64,000 nucleotides of DNA from Sphingomonas_D zeicaulis (GCF_050433225.1 NZ_JBNPXQ010000001.1:248001-312000); one strand, 5' to 3'; numbered from the stretch's first letter, positions 16,262 to 24,440 are shown. The notes: generated from the letters alone by a model not told the origin. Translations and numbers: made by a program.

Positions 16262-17230
16262 TCAGGGGATGAGCAGTAGCTTGCCGGTGGTGCGGCGGCT
16301 TTCCATGTCCCGATGCGCCTGCGCGGCCTCGGCCAGCGGATAGACTGCGCCGATCTCGGTCGAGATCCGGCCGGCGGCAATCCAGTCGAACAGCCGGCCC
16401 GCGCGTTCGCGTAGCAACGCGGGCGTGGGGATATGGTCGGAAAACACCGCGTAACCCAGCTTGATGCTCTTCGGCAGGCGCATGATGTCGATCGGGCCGG
16501 GGCCGCCCAGCACCGGGCCATACCAGCAGAAGGTGCCCGAGCGGCGCAGCGCGGCGAGCGATCCGGCGAAGGTCGCCGGGCCCGATCCGTCGAACACCAC
16601 ATCCACGCCCTCGCCATCGGTCAGCGCCAGCACCGCGTCGGCAAAATCGCCGGCGGCGTCGACGATGACATGGTCGGCACCCGCGCGGCACGCAGCCTCT
16701 ACCTTGGCATCGGTTGACACCCGCCCGATCACCCGGCCGCCGCGCAGCTTGACGATCTGCGTCAACCATTGCCCAAGCCCGCCGGCGGCGGCATGGACAA
16801 GCGCGACATTGCCGGGCTGCGTCGGATAGAAATCGGTGGCGAAATGGCTGGCGGTCAGCCCCTGCATCATCGCTGCTGCAGCGGTGCGATCGTCGATGGC
16901 ATCCGGAACGCGCACCAGCGCATCGGCCGGCACTGTGATCCGCGCGGCATAGCTGCCCGGCGCATAGACCCAGGCGACCCGGTCCCCGGCGGCGAAGCCA
17001 TCGACACCCGCGCCCGTCGCCAACACGCGGCCCGCGCCCTCGACGCCCAGAACCTTGGGGTTGGGCATGTCGACCCACGCCATCCCCTGGCGCACGCCGA
17101 TGTCCATGAAATTGACGCCGGCCGCGGCGACCTCGATCAGCACCGCGCCCGGAGCCGGCACCGGATCGGCCCGCTCCACCACGTCCAGCACGCCGGCATC
17201 GCCGGTCTCGCGCATCGTCACCGCCAACAT
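16262..17230 (-). CDS. Zinc-less quinone oxidoreductase / MDR-family reductase
   Basis: A member of the medium-chain dehydrogenase family, NADPH:quinone reductase-like, 322 residues from the start at 17230. That start is chosen because AGGAG sits seven bases upstream; ATG 17236 would leave almost no spacing. Typical features are the GVNFMDIGVRQGMAW segment, the cofactor loop HAAAGGLGQWL, GADHVIVDAAGDF and DVVFDGSGPATF. No structural zinc Cys cluster is seen. It lies directly downstream of tetR on the same strand, with a shared operator between them, so it is a likely tetR target. It may reduce quinones or enones. Confidence 0.87.
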   Translation of the reverse strand: MLAVTMRETGDAGVLDVVERADPVPAPGAVLIEVAAAGVNFMDIGVRQGMAWVDMPNPKVLGVEGAGRVLATGAGVDGFAAGDRVAWVYAPGSYAARITVPADALVRVPDAIDDRTAAAAMMQGLTASHFATDFYPTQPGNVALVHAAAGGLGQWLTQIVKLRGGRVIGRVSTDAKVEAACRAGADHVIVDAAGDFADAVLALTDGEGVDVVFDGSGPATFAGSLAALRRSGTFCWYGPVLGGPGPIDIMRLPKSIKLGYAVFSDHIPTPALLRERAGRLFDWIAAGRISTEIGAVYPLAEAAQAHRDMESRRTTGKLLLIP

Positions 17231-17245
17231 GGTCATGCTCCTATA

Positions 17246-17261
17246 TTGAATGATCGTTCCA
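17246..17261. promoter_or_regulatory. TetR operator copy 2, upstream of the quinone oxidoreductase
   Basis: TTGAATGATCGTTCCA, an imperfect inverted repeat (TGGAACG/TTCAA), 16-31 bp upstream of the gene start. Thirteen of 16 positions match copy 3 upstream of tetR. Confidence 0.55.
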
Positions 17262-17285
17262 AAACTGCACAAAAAAAATAGGCCG

Positions 17286-17852
17286 TCAGCGCAGCGCTCT
17301 TTTGGTCATCTCGCCCAGCGCCCGCATCTGTTCCGGCTCCGTGCCCGCGCGCGCGGCGATGCGGATGCCGGCAAAGCTCGCAACCATGTATGTGGCGACG
17401 ATATCCGGATCGATATCGGCGGGAATGTCACCCTGCTCCTGCGCCGCCTCGACCTGCGCGATCACCGCGGCGCGCAATCCGCGATCCGCGGCGCCCGTAA
17501 TCTCGGCAAGTTCAGGGCGCGAGCAACCGAACTCGGCGATCGATCCGACGCCCAGACAGGGCAGTGCGGCATCGGCGACGACGCGATCGATCATGGCGTG
17601 CAATCCGTCGATGGCGCGCGTGCCCGAAGTCATCGCCGCGCGATGCGCGCTGATCTCGCCCTGGCTGTAGCGCCGCAGCGCGCGTTGATAGAGCAGCCAT
17701 TTGTCGCCGAACGTGTCGTAAAGGCTCTGCCGGCCGATGCCCATCGCGTCGACCAGCATCTGCGCAGACGTGCCCTCGAAGCCATGCTCGCGGAACACGC
17801 CGATTGCGGCGTCCAGCGCAGTATCCGAATCGAAGGCCTTGGGTCTCGCCAC
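17286..17852 (-). CDS. TetR/AcrR-family transcriptional regulator
   Basis: A 188-residue repressor. The N-terminal helix-turn-helix is clear (FDSDTALDAAIGVFREHGFEG, then AQMLVDAMGIGRQSLYDTFGDK); the C-terminal ligand domain includes LPCLGVGSIAEFGCSRPE and AGIRIAARAG. The arrangement recalls regulators of quinone/electrophile-responsive reductases, matching the adjacent quinone oxidoreductase, but the ligand is unknown. Operator copies in front of tetR, the oxidoreductase and a distant SDR suggest autoregulation and a small regulon. Confidence 0.87.
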   Translation of the reverse strand: MARPKAFDSDTALDAAIGVFREHGFEGTSAQMLVDAMGIGRQSLYDTFGDKWLLYQRALRRYSQGEISAHRAAMTSGTRAIDGLHAMIDRVVADAALPCLGVGSIAEFGCSRPELAEITGAADRGLRAAVIAQVEAAQEQGDIPADIDPDIVATYMVASFAGIRIAARAGTEPEQMRALGEMTKRALR

Positions 17853-17871
17853 GCGAACGGCCTATCGGTTA

Positions 17872-17887
17872 TGGAACGTTTGTTCAA
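17872..17887. promoter_or_regulatory. TetR operator copy 3, upstream of tetR
   Basis: TGGAACGTTTGTTCAA, an inverted repeat of TGGAAC/GTTCaA type, 20-35 bp upstream of the tetR start. It also lies upstream of the small plus-strand ORF at 17910. Confidence 0.55.
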
Positions 17888-17909
17888 GATAAATCGGGGT
17901 GTGTCCGTC

Positions 17910-18077
17910 ATGGAACATGCGGGCGCCTACCGGCCGCTGCCGAACCGGGTCCTGAAGCTGGAGGAAGGGGGAGGGCGGCGGTGCGCCTCTTGCCACTATC
18001 ATCGTCTAACCCATGGCGGGGCTTGCGGCAAGCCGGGGTGCCAGGTCCATGAACCTTGCCCTCGATTCGCTTCATGA
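17910..18077 (+). CDS. Possible small Cys/His-rich protein (55 aa)
   Basis: An open frame between the tetR operator and arr. The protein begins MEHAGAYRPLPNRVLKLEEG and its second half is Cys/His-rich: CASCHYHRL, then ACGKPGC, then HEPC. Spaced CxxC and CxxxxC pairs could bind a metal. The frame stays open far upstream, the ribosome site is weak, and I recognise no family. It is divergent from tetR and ends 10 bp before the arr start. It could be a real small zinc-binding protein or chance. Confidence 0.3.
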   Translation: MEHAGAYRPLPNRVLKLEEGGGRRCASCHYHRLTHGGACGKPGCQVHEPCPRFAS

Positions 18078-18087
18078 GAGGGAGAAC

Positions 18088-18498
18088 ATGGCAATGACAC
18101 AGGATCAGGGCGGCCTTTTCTATCATGGCACCCGCGCCGATCTGCGCTAAGGCGATCTGATTGTCGCCGGCCACCTATCCAATTTCGGCACGCGCAAGCC
18201 GTCCTCTTGGGTCTACCTCACCGCCACGCTCGATGCCGCGATCTGGGGTGCCGAACTGGCGCAGGGTGCGGGACGCGGGCGGATCTATATCGTCGAGCCG
18301 ACCGGACCGATCGTCGACGATCCCAACCTCACCGACAAGAAGTTCCCCGGCAACCCCACCCGATCTTACCGGTCTCGCGAACCGCTGCGCGTGATCGGCG
18401 AGGTGCGGGAATGGCAGGGGCATTCGCCCGAGCGGCTGCAGGAGATGCTGGACGCGCTCGCACGGCTGCGGGCCGAGGGGGTGGAGGCGATCGATTGA
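18088..18498 (+). pseudogene. arr: Rifampin ADP-ribosyltransferase (arr) with an in-frame stop
   Basis: The reading frame encodes a full-length Arr-like enzyme, 136 codons plus stop, that would inactivate rifamycins by ADP-ribosylation. FYHGTRADLR is followed by TAA (18148-18150), then the frame continues unbroken with GDLIVAGHLSNFG, VYLTATLDAAIWGAELA, GRIYIVEPTGPIVDDPNLTD, KKFPGNPTRSYRSREPLRVI, GEVREWQGHSPERLQEML. In relatives this codon is a Pro/Lys-type residue before GDLI. The conserved His is upstream of the stop and most NAD-binding residues are downstream, with no good restart codon until late. GGGAGAAC precedes the ATG. It may be a true nonsense mutation, readthrough or a sequence error. 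Confidence 0.85.
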
Positions 18499-18512
18499 GG
18501 TGAAAGCCAGCT

Positions 18513-18545
18513 TTTTCCTCTCCGAGCTTTGCTCGGGGAGGAAAA
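18513..18545. terminator. Bidirectional terminator after arr
   Basis: TTTTCCTCTCCGAGC (18513-18527) pairs with GCTCGGGGAGGAAAA (18531-18545) around TTT, with one mismatch. A/T-rich ends on both sides allow termination in both directions. Confidence 0.6.
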
Positions 18546-18613
18546 TGGTCCGCGCCTTTCGTCCACCGGCGTGACGCGATACGAACCAGCAGCGCACAGC
18601 AGGAGAGGCGGCA

Positions 18614-18922
18614 GTGCTGGACGAGGACTTCCTGTTCGAAGGCCCGGTGATCCATTGGCGCGGGCCGGCGCCCTTCTTCTTCGTTGCGGTGCCGGCGGAG
18701 CTGGTCGAGGCGATCCGGCACGCCGCGCGGTCGCTCAGCTATGGCTGGGGCGTCGTGCCGGTCATGGCGCGGATCGGCGATGCGCCGCTGTTCGGCACGT
18801 CGCTGTTTCCGCGCGATGGCGGCTATCTGTTGCCGCTGAAGGATGTCGTGCGGCGGCAGGCCGGGGTCGAACCGGGGGATCTGGTTGCGATCAGCATGCA
18901 ACTGGGCAAGCTGAAGCGCTAA
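18614..18922 (+). CDS. DUF1905 domain protein
   Basis: A 102-residue protein starting at GTG after GGAGAGG. The whole chain is one small beta-barrel domain of the DUF1905 type: FEGPVIHWRGPAPFFFVAVP, SYGWGVVPVMARIGDAPLFGTSLFP, GGYLLPLKDVVRRQAGVEPGD. The family is widespread, often fused to or near YdeI-type proteins, and has no assigned reaction. Its 3' end overlaps the convergent methyltransferase gene by 4 bp. Confidence 0.85.
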   Translation: MLDEDFLFEGPVIHWRGPAPFFFVAVPAELVEAIRHAARSLSYGWGVVPVMARIGDAPLFGTSLFPRDGGYLLPLKDVVRRQAGVEPGDLVAISMQLGKLKR

Positions 18923-19710
18923 ACCGGCTCTACCGCGATCACATAGTCATGGCCGTGGCGCAGCCCGCCTTCGGCCTCCACCATCGCCAGTCCGCGGGCG
19001 CGCAGCGCCTCGCCATGCGCCGTCATCGCGTCGGCGAGGGCGCGGTCCTCCAACCGGGCGAGGCGGGGCGCGCACATGTCGATCTGGCCATCCACGAAGC
19101 GCGCCTTGTAGCGGATCGGGAAGCGCTTGCTGGCGATGACCCCGAAGCCCGCGGCTGCGAGCTGCGCGGTCACCCAGCCCAAAGGATATTCGCGATAGGC
19201 GCGCTCGCCGGCGAGCAGCAGGCAGGCGTCGCGAAAGCGGCCGATCTCCCACACCATGCGGCCTGCCGGCGTCGCCGGTTCCTCATGCACGTAGGGTTCG
19301 AGGCCGGTCAGGTAGAGCCGCCCGCCGACAAGCGGGCGCAGGCGCCTGAACAGGTCGGCCTGGAAATAGGGCGCGAAACCTTCGATCGCGCCGAGCAGAT
19401 AGTCGGCGAGCACGGTGTCGAAGCGTTCGCCCGCAAGCAAGGTCGGGTCCGCCCAGTTGGCGACGATCAGCCGGTCCTGCGCGCGGCGGGCCGGCGCCAC
19501 CGCATCGCGCACCTGCGCGGCATGGCCGGTCGCCCCGGTCACCGCGACCCAGCGCGGCGTGTCGAGCCCTGCGACCCAACCGATCGAATGGGTGCCGGTG
19601 CCCGCATCGAGGAAGGATCCCCAGGGCCGGTCGCCCTGGAGATCCTCGATGTAGCGGAACAGAGCGGAGGCGGTGCGCGGCGCCGCCCCCGTGACGATCG
19701 CGCTGCTCAG
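18919..19710 (-). CDS. Class I SAM-dependent methyltransferase (likely CTG start)
   Basis: The protein is continuous from a CTG at 19710: SSAIVTGAAPRTASALFRYI, then GSFLDAGTGTHSIGWVAGLD (SAM motif I, DAGTGTHS), WVAVTGATGHAA, FDTVLADYLLGAIEGFAPYF and a C-terminal GHDYVIAVEPV. No ATG, GTG or TTG occurs in frame upstream of the motif until deep inside the receptor gene. An internal GTG at 19542 would delete motif I and is therefore wrong. The CTG overlaps the receptor stop (CTGA), and TGAGGA lies about 11 bases upstream, so the gene appears coupled to the receptor. The substrate is unknown. Confidence 0.72.
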   Translation of the reverse strand: MSSAIVTGAAPRTASALFRYIEDLQGDRPWGSFLDAGTGTHSIGWVAGLDTPRWVAVTGATGHAAQVRDAVAPARRAQDRLIVANWADPTLLAGERFDTVLADYLLGAIEGFAPYFQADLFRRLRPLVGGRLYLTGLEPYVHEEPATPAGRMVWEIGRFRDACLLLAGERAYREYPLGWVTAQLAAAGFGVIASKRFPIRYKARFVDGQIDMCAPRLARLEDRALADAMTAHGEALRARGLAMVEAEGGLRHGHDYVIAVEPV

Positions 19711-21788
19711 AACGCGGTCCTCAGCCCGAACACCACGTTGCGCCCGCGCAGAGGCGCCGCGTCGCGGATGAACGAGGCGTGGTTGAACGCCAGTTCGTTG
19801 GTCAGGTTGTTGGCACGCACGAACAGCTCCGCATTGGCCGCCTGACCGAAGTCGAGGCGATAGGCGATGGTCGCGTTGACCATGTCATAGCCCGGCGTCC
19901 GCGTCTCGTAGGAGGCGGTCTTGTCCTGCTCGAACACATGATAATATTCGGCATCGAGCGTGAAGCCTCCGATATGCGCGTCGGCGCGCGCGCCCAGCCG
20001 GGCCGCCGGAATGCGCGGCAGGTTGCCGAGATCGTCCTTCAGCTTGGCCCGCACATAATCGCCGAAGGCAGAGGCGGCGAATTGCGGGGTGAACTGGTGG
20101 CGGATCTCGCCGTCGATCCCGGTGAAGGTGGCGTCCGCGCCGATATAGCGGATCAGGCGGAAATCCTCGAACTGGTCGAGCGTCTCGGCGTAGATGTAGT
20201 TGTCGAATTCCTGATGATAGGCGCCGATCGTGAAGGTGGTGGCGCCGGCCTTCTTGCGGAATGTCAGGTTGATCGAATGCGCGGTCTCCTCGTCGAGCGA
20301 GGCCTGGGTGCCGAGCCGGCGGCTGCCGGTGATCAGGCCGAGCTCATAGGTGTTGGTCGCCAGGTGAACGCCATTGGCATAGAGTTCCTGCGCATTGGGT
20401 GCGCGCTGCGAGCGTGCCAGCGAAAGCGCCAGCGAATAATCGCCCGCAAAATCCCAGATCGCCGCGCCGGAAACCGAGAAGGGATTGTGCTTCACGCCGG
20501 GGTCGATCGTGCTCGCCGGATCGATTTCCTGCCATTCCTGCCGCGCCGCGAATTCAAGGCGGACGGCGCCGAGCGGCAATGTTTCCATCAGGAACAGCGC
20601 GGTGTTGGTGGTCTCGGTATCGAGCAGGAAGGCTTCCTCGCCGATCGCGCGGAAGTCGCTTTCCCAGCGCTGTACGCCGAACACGCCGCGCAGGCCGGCG
20701 ATCGGCTTGTGCGTCAGTTCGAAGCGGAGGTCATAGCCCTTGTTGCGGAAGGTCGTCGCGACCTCGTCATGCTCAAGCTCGTCATGCTCATAATCGGTGA
20801 AGGCGAGGCGGAAGCGCATCTTCTCGAAGCCCGGTAGCGGATCGCGATAATCGCTGCGGATGTCGAAGCGCTGGCTGCGCAGCTTCACATAGGGCACCTC
20901 CTCATGCTCTTCGTCATGATCATGGTCGTGATCATGGCCATCTTCCTCATGGTCGTGGCCGCCGCAGTGCAGGCTGGCGCCGTGCGGGTGGCAGCCCTCA
21001 TAATCATGGCTGTGCCCGGGCAGACCATATTCGCTGCGCTGGCGGGTATAGGCGACGCCGAGATAGCCGTCCGCGCCGATCCATGACGCGCCGAGGCTGA
21101 CGGTCGAGGTGTCGTTATAGGATCCGTCGACATGGCGCTCGCCGACGCCGGAGGGCACGCGATAATCGTCCGAGCGGCGATAGACGCCTTCGGCGCGCAG
21201 CGCGATCTGGCCGACGCCCGCGGTCACCCCGCCCACCACGGTGCGCTCGTCGTCGGCGGTGCCCAGCCGGCCCTCGATCGCGCCGGAAATGCCGCCGTCG
21301 GGCAATGCGGTCGGCACCTTCTCGTCGATCAGGTTGACCGCGCCGCCGATCGCGCCGCTGCCGTAGAGCAGGGTCGCGGGGCCGCGCAGCACCTCGATAC
21401 CGCGCAGCAGCAGCGGTTCCGCCGCGACATTATGGTCGGGGGAGATGGTGGAGGCATCCTGGATCTGCGCGCTGTCGCTCAGCACCTGCACGCGCGGCGC
21501 GGTCTGGCCGCGGATCACCGGACGGCTGGCGCCGCCGCCGAAATTCTCGACATTGATGCCGGGCTGGCCCGCCAGCGTCTCGCCGAGCGTCGCGGCGCGG
21601 CGATGGATCAGTTCCTCGCCGGTCAGCGCCAGCACCGGCGTCGCCGTCTCGTCCGAGCGCTGCTCCAGCGCGGACGCGGTAATGACGATATCTCCCTCGG
21701 TATGATGGCTGCCGGCCTGTGCCGCAGCGACACCCGGAACCCCTGCAATCGCCGACGCCGCGCACAGGAGATGAACTCGATTTCTCAC
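19707..21788 (-). CDS. ZnuD-like TonB-dependent receptor with His-rich loop (zinc uptake)
   Basis: A 693-residue outer-membrane receptor starting at GTG 21788, with signal peptide (CAASAIAGVPGVAAAQA), plug (GETLAGQPGINVENFGGGAS, RPVIRGQTAPRVQVLSDSAQ) and a barrel ending NVVFGLRTAF. An extracellular loop around residues 247-280 is extremely rich in His, Asp and Glu (HDYEGCHPHG, HDHEEDGHDHDHDHDEEHEE) plus two Cys, as in ZnuD zinc receptors. A Zur-like palindrome lies 38-55 bp upstream. Together these support zinc acquisition under Zur. The downstream methyltransferase overlaps its stop codon. Confidence 0.88.
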   Translation of the reverse strand: MRNRVHLLCAASAIAGVPGVAAAQAGSHHTEGDIVITASALEQRSDETATPVLALTGEELIHRRAATLGETLAGQPGINVENFGGGASRPVIRGQTAPRVQVLSDSAQIQDASTISPDHNVAAEPLLLRGIEVLRGPATLLYGSGAIGGAVNLIDEKVPTALPDGGISGAIEGRLGTADDERTVVGGVTAGVGQIALRAEGVYRRSDDYRVPSGVGERHVDGSYNDTSTVSLGASWIGADGYLGVAYTRQRSEYGLPGHSHDYEGCHPHGASLHCGGHDHEEDGHDHDHDHDEEHEEVPYVKLRSQRFDIRSDYRDPLPGFEKMRFRLAFTDYEHDELEHDEVATTFRNKGYDLRFELTHKPIAGLRGVFGVQRWESDFRAIGEEAFLLDTETTNTALFLMETLPLGAVRLEFAARQEWQEIDPASTIDPGVKHNPFSVSGAAIWDFAGDYSLALSLARSQRAPNAQELYANGVHLATNTYELGLITGSRRLGTQASLDEETAHSINLTFRKKAGATTFTIGAYHQEFDNYIYAETLDQFEDFRLIRYIGADATFTGIDGEIRHQFTPQFAASAFGDYVRAKLKDDLGNLPRIPAARLGARADAHIGGFTLDAEYYHVFEQDKTASYETRTPGYDMVNATIAYRLDFGQAANAELFVRANNLTNELAFNHASFIRDAAPLRGRNVVFGLRTAF

Positions 21789-21825
21789 GCCTGACCCCTT
21801 TGTGTTAGATGCGGGGCCTCTTACG

Positions 21826-21843
21826 GCAATGTTATAACGTTAC
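21826..21843. promoter_or_regulatory. Zur-box-like palindrome
   Basis: GCAATGTTATAACGTTAC is palindromic at 14 of 18 positions around TTATAA and resembles the alphaproteobacterial Zur consensus of the GTTATAATATAAC type. It is 38-55 bp upstream of the ZnuD-like receptor start. Confidence 0.55.
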
Positions 21844-21892
21844 TCAATGTTAAGAGAGGGGCGGGAAATGCTTTGTAACGCAAGCCCCTTTT

Positions 21893-22066
21893 TCCTCCCC
21901 GGCCCGCAGCGTCGGGGAGGGGGACCGCCGCCGTAAGGCGGTGGTGGAGGGGCCGGCTCCGAGCCTTTCTCTCGAACGTCTTACGATCAAAATGCTCCGG
22001 CGCCGGCCCCTCCACCACGCGCTACGCGCGCGGTCCCCCTCCCCGAGCGAAGCTCGGGGAGGGCAA
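21893..22066. repeat. Two inverted copies of a ~70-bp GC hairpin element
   Basis: Left copy about 21893-21960, right copy about 21996-22063, in opposite orientation. Each contains a CTCCCCG/CGGGGAG hairpin, a GGACCGC/GCGGT hairpin and TGGTGGAGGGGCCGGC. The right copy has a perfect 12-bp stem, CCCTCCCCGAGC (22037-22048) with GCTCGGGGAGGG (22052-22063). A third copy is at 24508-24570. It probably acts as a REP-like terminator between the receptor promoter and the peptidase 3' end. Confidence 0.6.
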
Positions 22067-22077
22067 GGTGGTGCCGT

Positions 22078-24132
22078 TTACTTCTTGTCCGTCCGGTACC
22101 GGTCGAACCACGCCAAGATCGCCGACGCCTTCGCGGCCGATTGCGAGGGCCGCGCGGTGAAGCCGCCGTGGCTGGCGCCGGTCACCTTGACCAGCGCGGT
22201 CGGCACGCCGCGGATCTGCAGCGCGGCATAATATTGCTCGGATTCGCTGACCGGGGTGCGATAATCTTCGCTGCCGACGACGACCAGGGTCGGCGTCTTG
22301 ACGTTGCCGACGAGGCTGAGCGGCGAGCGCGCCCAATAGCTCATCGGATCCTCCCAGGGCTGCTTCCGGAACCAGTAGCGCGAGGTGAAGCCGCTGGCGT
22401 CCATCGTCAGCGCCTCGCTGATCCAGTTGATCACGGGCTTCTGCGTCGCCGCCGCCTTGAAGCGGTCGGTCTTGCCGACGATCCAGCTGGTCAGCACGCC
22501 GCCGCCAGATCCGCCGGTGACGAACAGATTGTCGGGATCGGCGGTGCCGGTGGCGATCGCGGCGTCGACGGCGGCGATCAGGTCGTCATAATCCTCGCTC
22601 GGGTAATTCTTGTCGATCAGGTTGGCGAATTCGGCGCCATAGGAGGTGCTGCCGCGCGGATTGGCATAGACCACCGCATAACCCGCCGCCGCATAGAGCT
22701 GGTAATCGGTCGCGAACACCGATGCATAGGCGGTGTGCGGGCCGCCATGGATCTCCAGGATGGTCGGCACGCGCTTGCCGGCGACATGGCCCGGCGGCAG
22801 CACGATCCACGCATCGATCTTGCGCCCGTCCTTCGCGGTCACCGCCAGCGGCTCGACGCGTGCCATCGCCTTGCCGGCCATCAGCGTGTCGTTGAGACGG
22901 GTCAGCCGCTTGCCGCCGACATAGACGTCCGCCGGGCGGGTGGGATCGCTGCTGGTATAGGCGACGGTGCCGCCGTCCGACACGGAGAAGCTGCCGCCGG
23001 TATAGGGCCGGTCGAGCCCGCCGCCGGCGAGGTCGTCGGCAACCACGGTCAGCCGCCCGTCGAGCGTGATCCGGGCGACCTTCTTCTTGGCATGATCGTC
23101 ATAGGAGACATAGAGGCTGCGCCCGTCCTTCGCCCAGACGATGGTCTCGATCTCGCGATCGAGCGTGGCGGTCAGCGGGCGGACATTGCCGCCGTCGCGA
23201 TCCATCACATAGAGCTGCGACACCGCGTAGCTGGTATATTTGTCGTCGAAGCCGAGATAGGCGATGCGCTGCCCATCGGGGGAGACTGCGGGCGACGCAT
23301 CGGGGCCATAACGGGTGGTGAGCTTGGTCAGCGCGCCGCTGGCGATGTCGACGCTGTAGATGTCGCTGTCATTGGGTTCGCGTTCCCAGTCCGCGCGGCG
23401 GTTGGCGGCGAAGACGATGCTGCGGCCATCGCGCGACCAGGAGAGGGGTCCGAAATCGTCGAATGCGCCCCAAGTGATCTGGCGCGGGCCACCGCCATCG
23501 GCGGAGACGATGAAGACATGGTCGTTGCCGGGCTTCAGATAGCCGCCGCCATCGGCGCGATAGGTGACGCGATCGATCACCTCCAGCGGCTCGGCCCATT
23601 TGGCGCCTTCCGGCTTGGGCGGGGCGCTGCCCAAAGTCGTCGGCGTGCCGGGCACGCGCATCGTATAGGCGATCTGGCTGCCGTCCGGCGACCAGGCGAT
23701 CGCCTGCGGGCTATCCGGCAGGCCGGTGATCCGCGCGGTCTCGCCGGTCGCCATCCAGCGCACATAAAGCTGCGGCGAGCCCCCCTCACCGGTGGCGACA
23801 TAGGCGAGGCGGCGACCGTCGGCGGACCAGCGCGGGCTGAAATAGCTGCCCGATCCCGCGGCCAGCGGCTCCTGCGCGCCGGTCTTCACGTCGACCAGCC
23901 AGATCGTCTGGCGCATGCGATCCTGCATCACGTCGCCGGAGCGGCGGACATAGGCGATGCGCGTGCCATCGGGGCTGATCTGCGGGTCGCTGGCCTGTTC
24001 CAGCGCGAACAGATCGCTGCCGGTGAACAGCCGCGACGGCGCCTGCGCGGCGGGTGGCGCCGGCGGTTGCTGCTGGGCGAGGGAGGTGGTCGCGCTGCCG
24101 GCGAGCAGCAGTGCGAGCGTGATGCGGAGCAT
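22078..24132 (-). CDS. S9-family (prolyl oligopeptidase/acylaminoacyl-type) peptidase
   Basis: A 684-residue exported serine peptidase. The start at 24132 follows AAGGGGA and gives a signal peptide (MLRITLALLLAGSATTSLAQ); in-frame sequence upstream to 24192 is not protein-like. The N-terminal beta-propeller shows TolB/WD-type SPDG repeats (PQISPDGTRIAYVRRSGD, PAVSPDGQRIAYLGF). The C-terminal alpha/beta-hydrolase domain has nucleophile Ser in VTGGSGGGVLTSW (the family usually has GGSYGG), acid Asp in VVGSEDYRTPVSESEQ and base His in GASHGG. It probably trims peptides in the periplasm. It has no operon partner. Confidence 0.9.
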   Translation of the reverse strand: MLRITLALLLAGSATTSLAQQQPPAPPAAQAPSRLFTGSDLFALEQASDPQISPDGTRIAYVRRSGDVMQDRMRQTIWLVDVKTGAQEPLAAGSGSYFSPRWSADGRRLAYVATGEGGSPQLYVRWMATGETARITGLPDSPQAIAWSPDGSQIAYTMRVPGTPTTLGSAPPKPEGAKWAEPLEVIDRVTYRADGGGYLKPGNDHVFIVSADGGGPRQITWGAFDDFGPLSWSRDGRSIVFAANRRADWEREPNDSDIYSVDIASGALTKLTTRYGPDASPAVSPDGQRIAYLGFDDKYTSYAVSQLYVMDRDGGNVRPLTATLDREIETIVWAKDGRSLYVSYDDHAKKKVARITLDGRLTVVADDLAGGGLDRPYTGGSFSVSDGGTVAYTSSDPTRPADVYVGGKRLTRLNDTLMAGKAMARVEPLAVTAKDGRKIDAWIVLPPGHVAGKRVPTILEIHGGPHTAYASVFATDYQLYAAAGYAVVYANPRGSTSYGAEFANLIDKNYPSEDYDDLIAAVDAAIATGTADPDNLFVTGGSGGGVLTSWIVGKTDRFKAAATQKPVINWISEALTMDASGFTSRYWFRKQPWEDPMSYWARSPLSLVGNVKTPTLVVVGSEDYRTPVSESEQYYAALQIRGVPTALVKVTGASHGGFTARPSQSAAKASAILAWFDRYRTDKK

Positions 24133-24243
24133 GGGAGTCCCCTTGTTCATTGTGGTTGGCGGGGAATCTGCCGGGGCGATGGCGCGTGGCAAGCGCTAAT
24201 CGACGGATTGCGTGGCGGGGGAAGGGGTTGTGGCTGGGGGAAT

Positions 24244-24440
24244 GAAAAAAAGCCACCGCCCGGTGCGTGCCGGACGGCGGCTCTTCCCCACAGCGTTGCA
24301 TTCGAAGAAGCGCGGTATTGCTCTCCCGCACTTGGCGGGACTGCTGCGACACCAGGCGATGTCGGATCGGCGCGAAGATTGATGGCGCGCGGCCAAGCTC
24401 CGCTGATCTCGGCGGTACGCCCGGACCAAGCCAGAGCCCT
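24244..24440 (-). ncRNA. Candidate small RNA or orphan leader ending in a T-tailed terminator
   Basis: Read leftward, a 13-bp stem (24282-24270 with 24263-24251, 11 of 13 paired) is followed directly by seven T residues (24250-24244), a textbook intrinsic terminator. No gene on that strand ends there. A second hairpin, TCCCGC/GCGGGA (24324-24340), lies upstream. The 5' end is a guess. It could be a small RNA or the surviving terminator of a deleted gene, since the adjacent DNA contains gene remnants. Confidence 0.3.
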
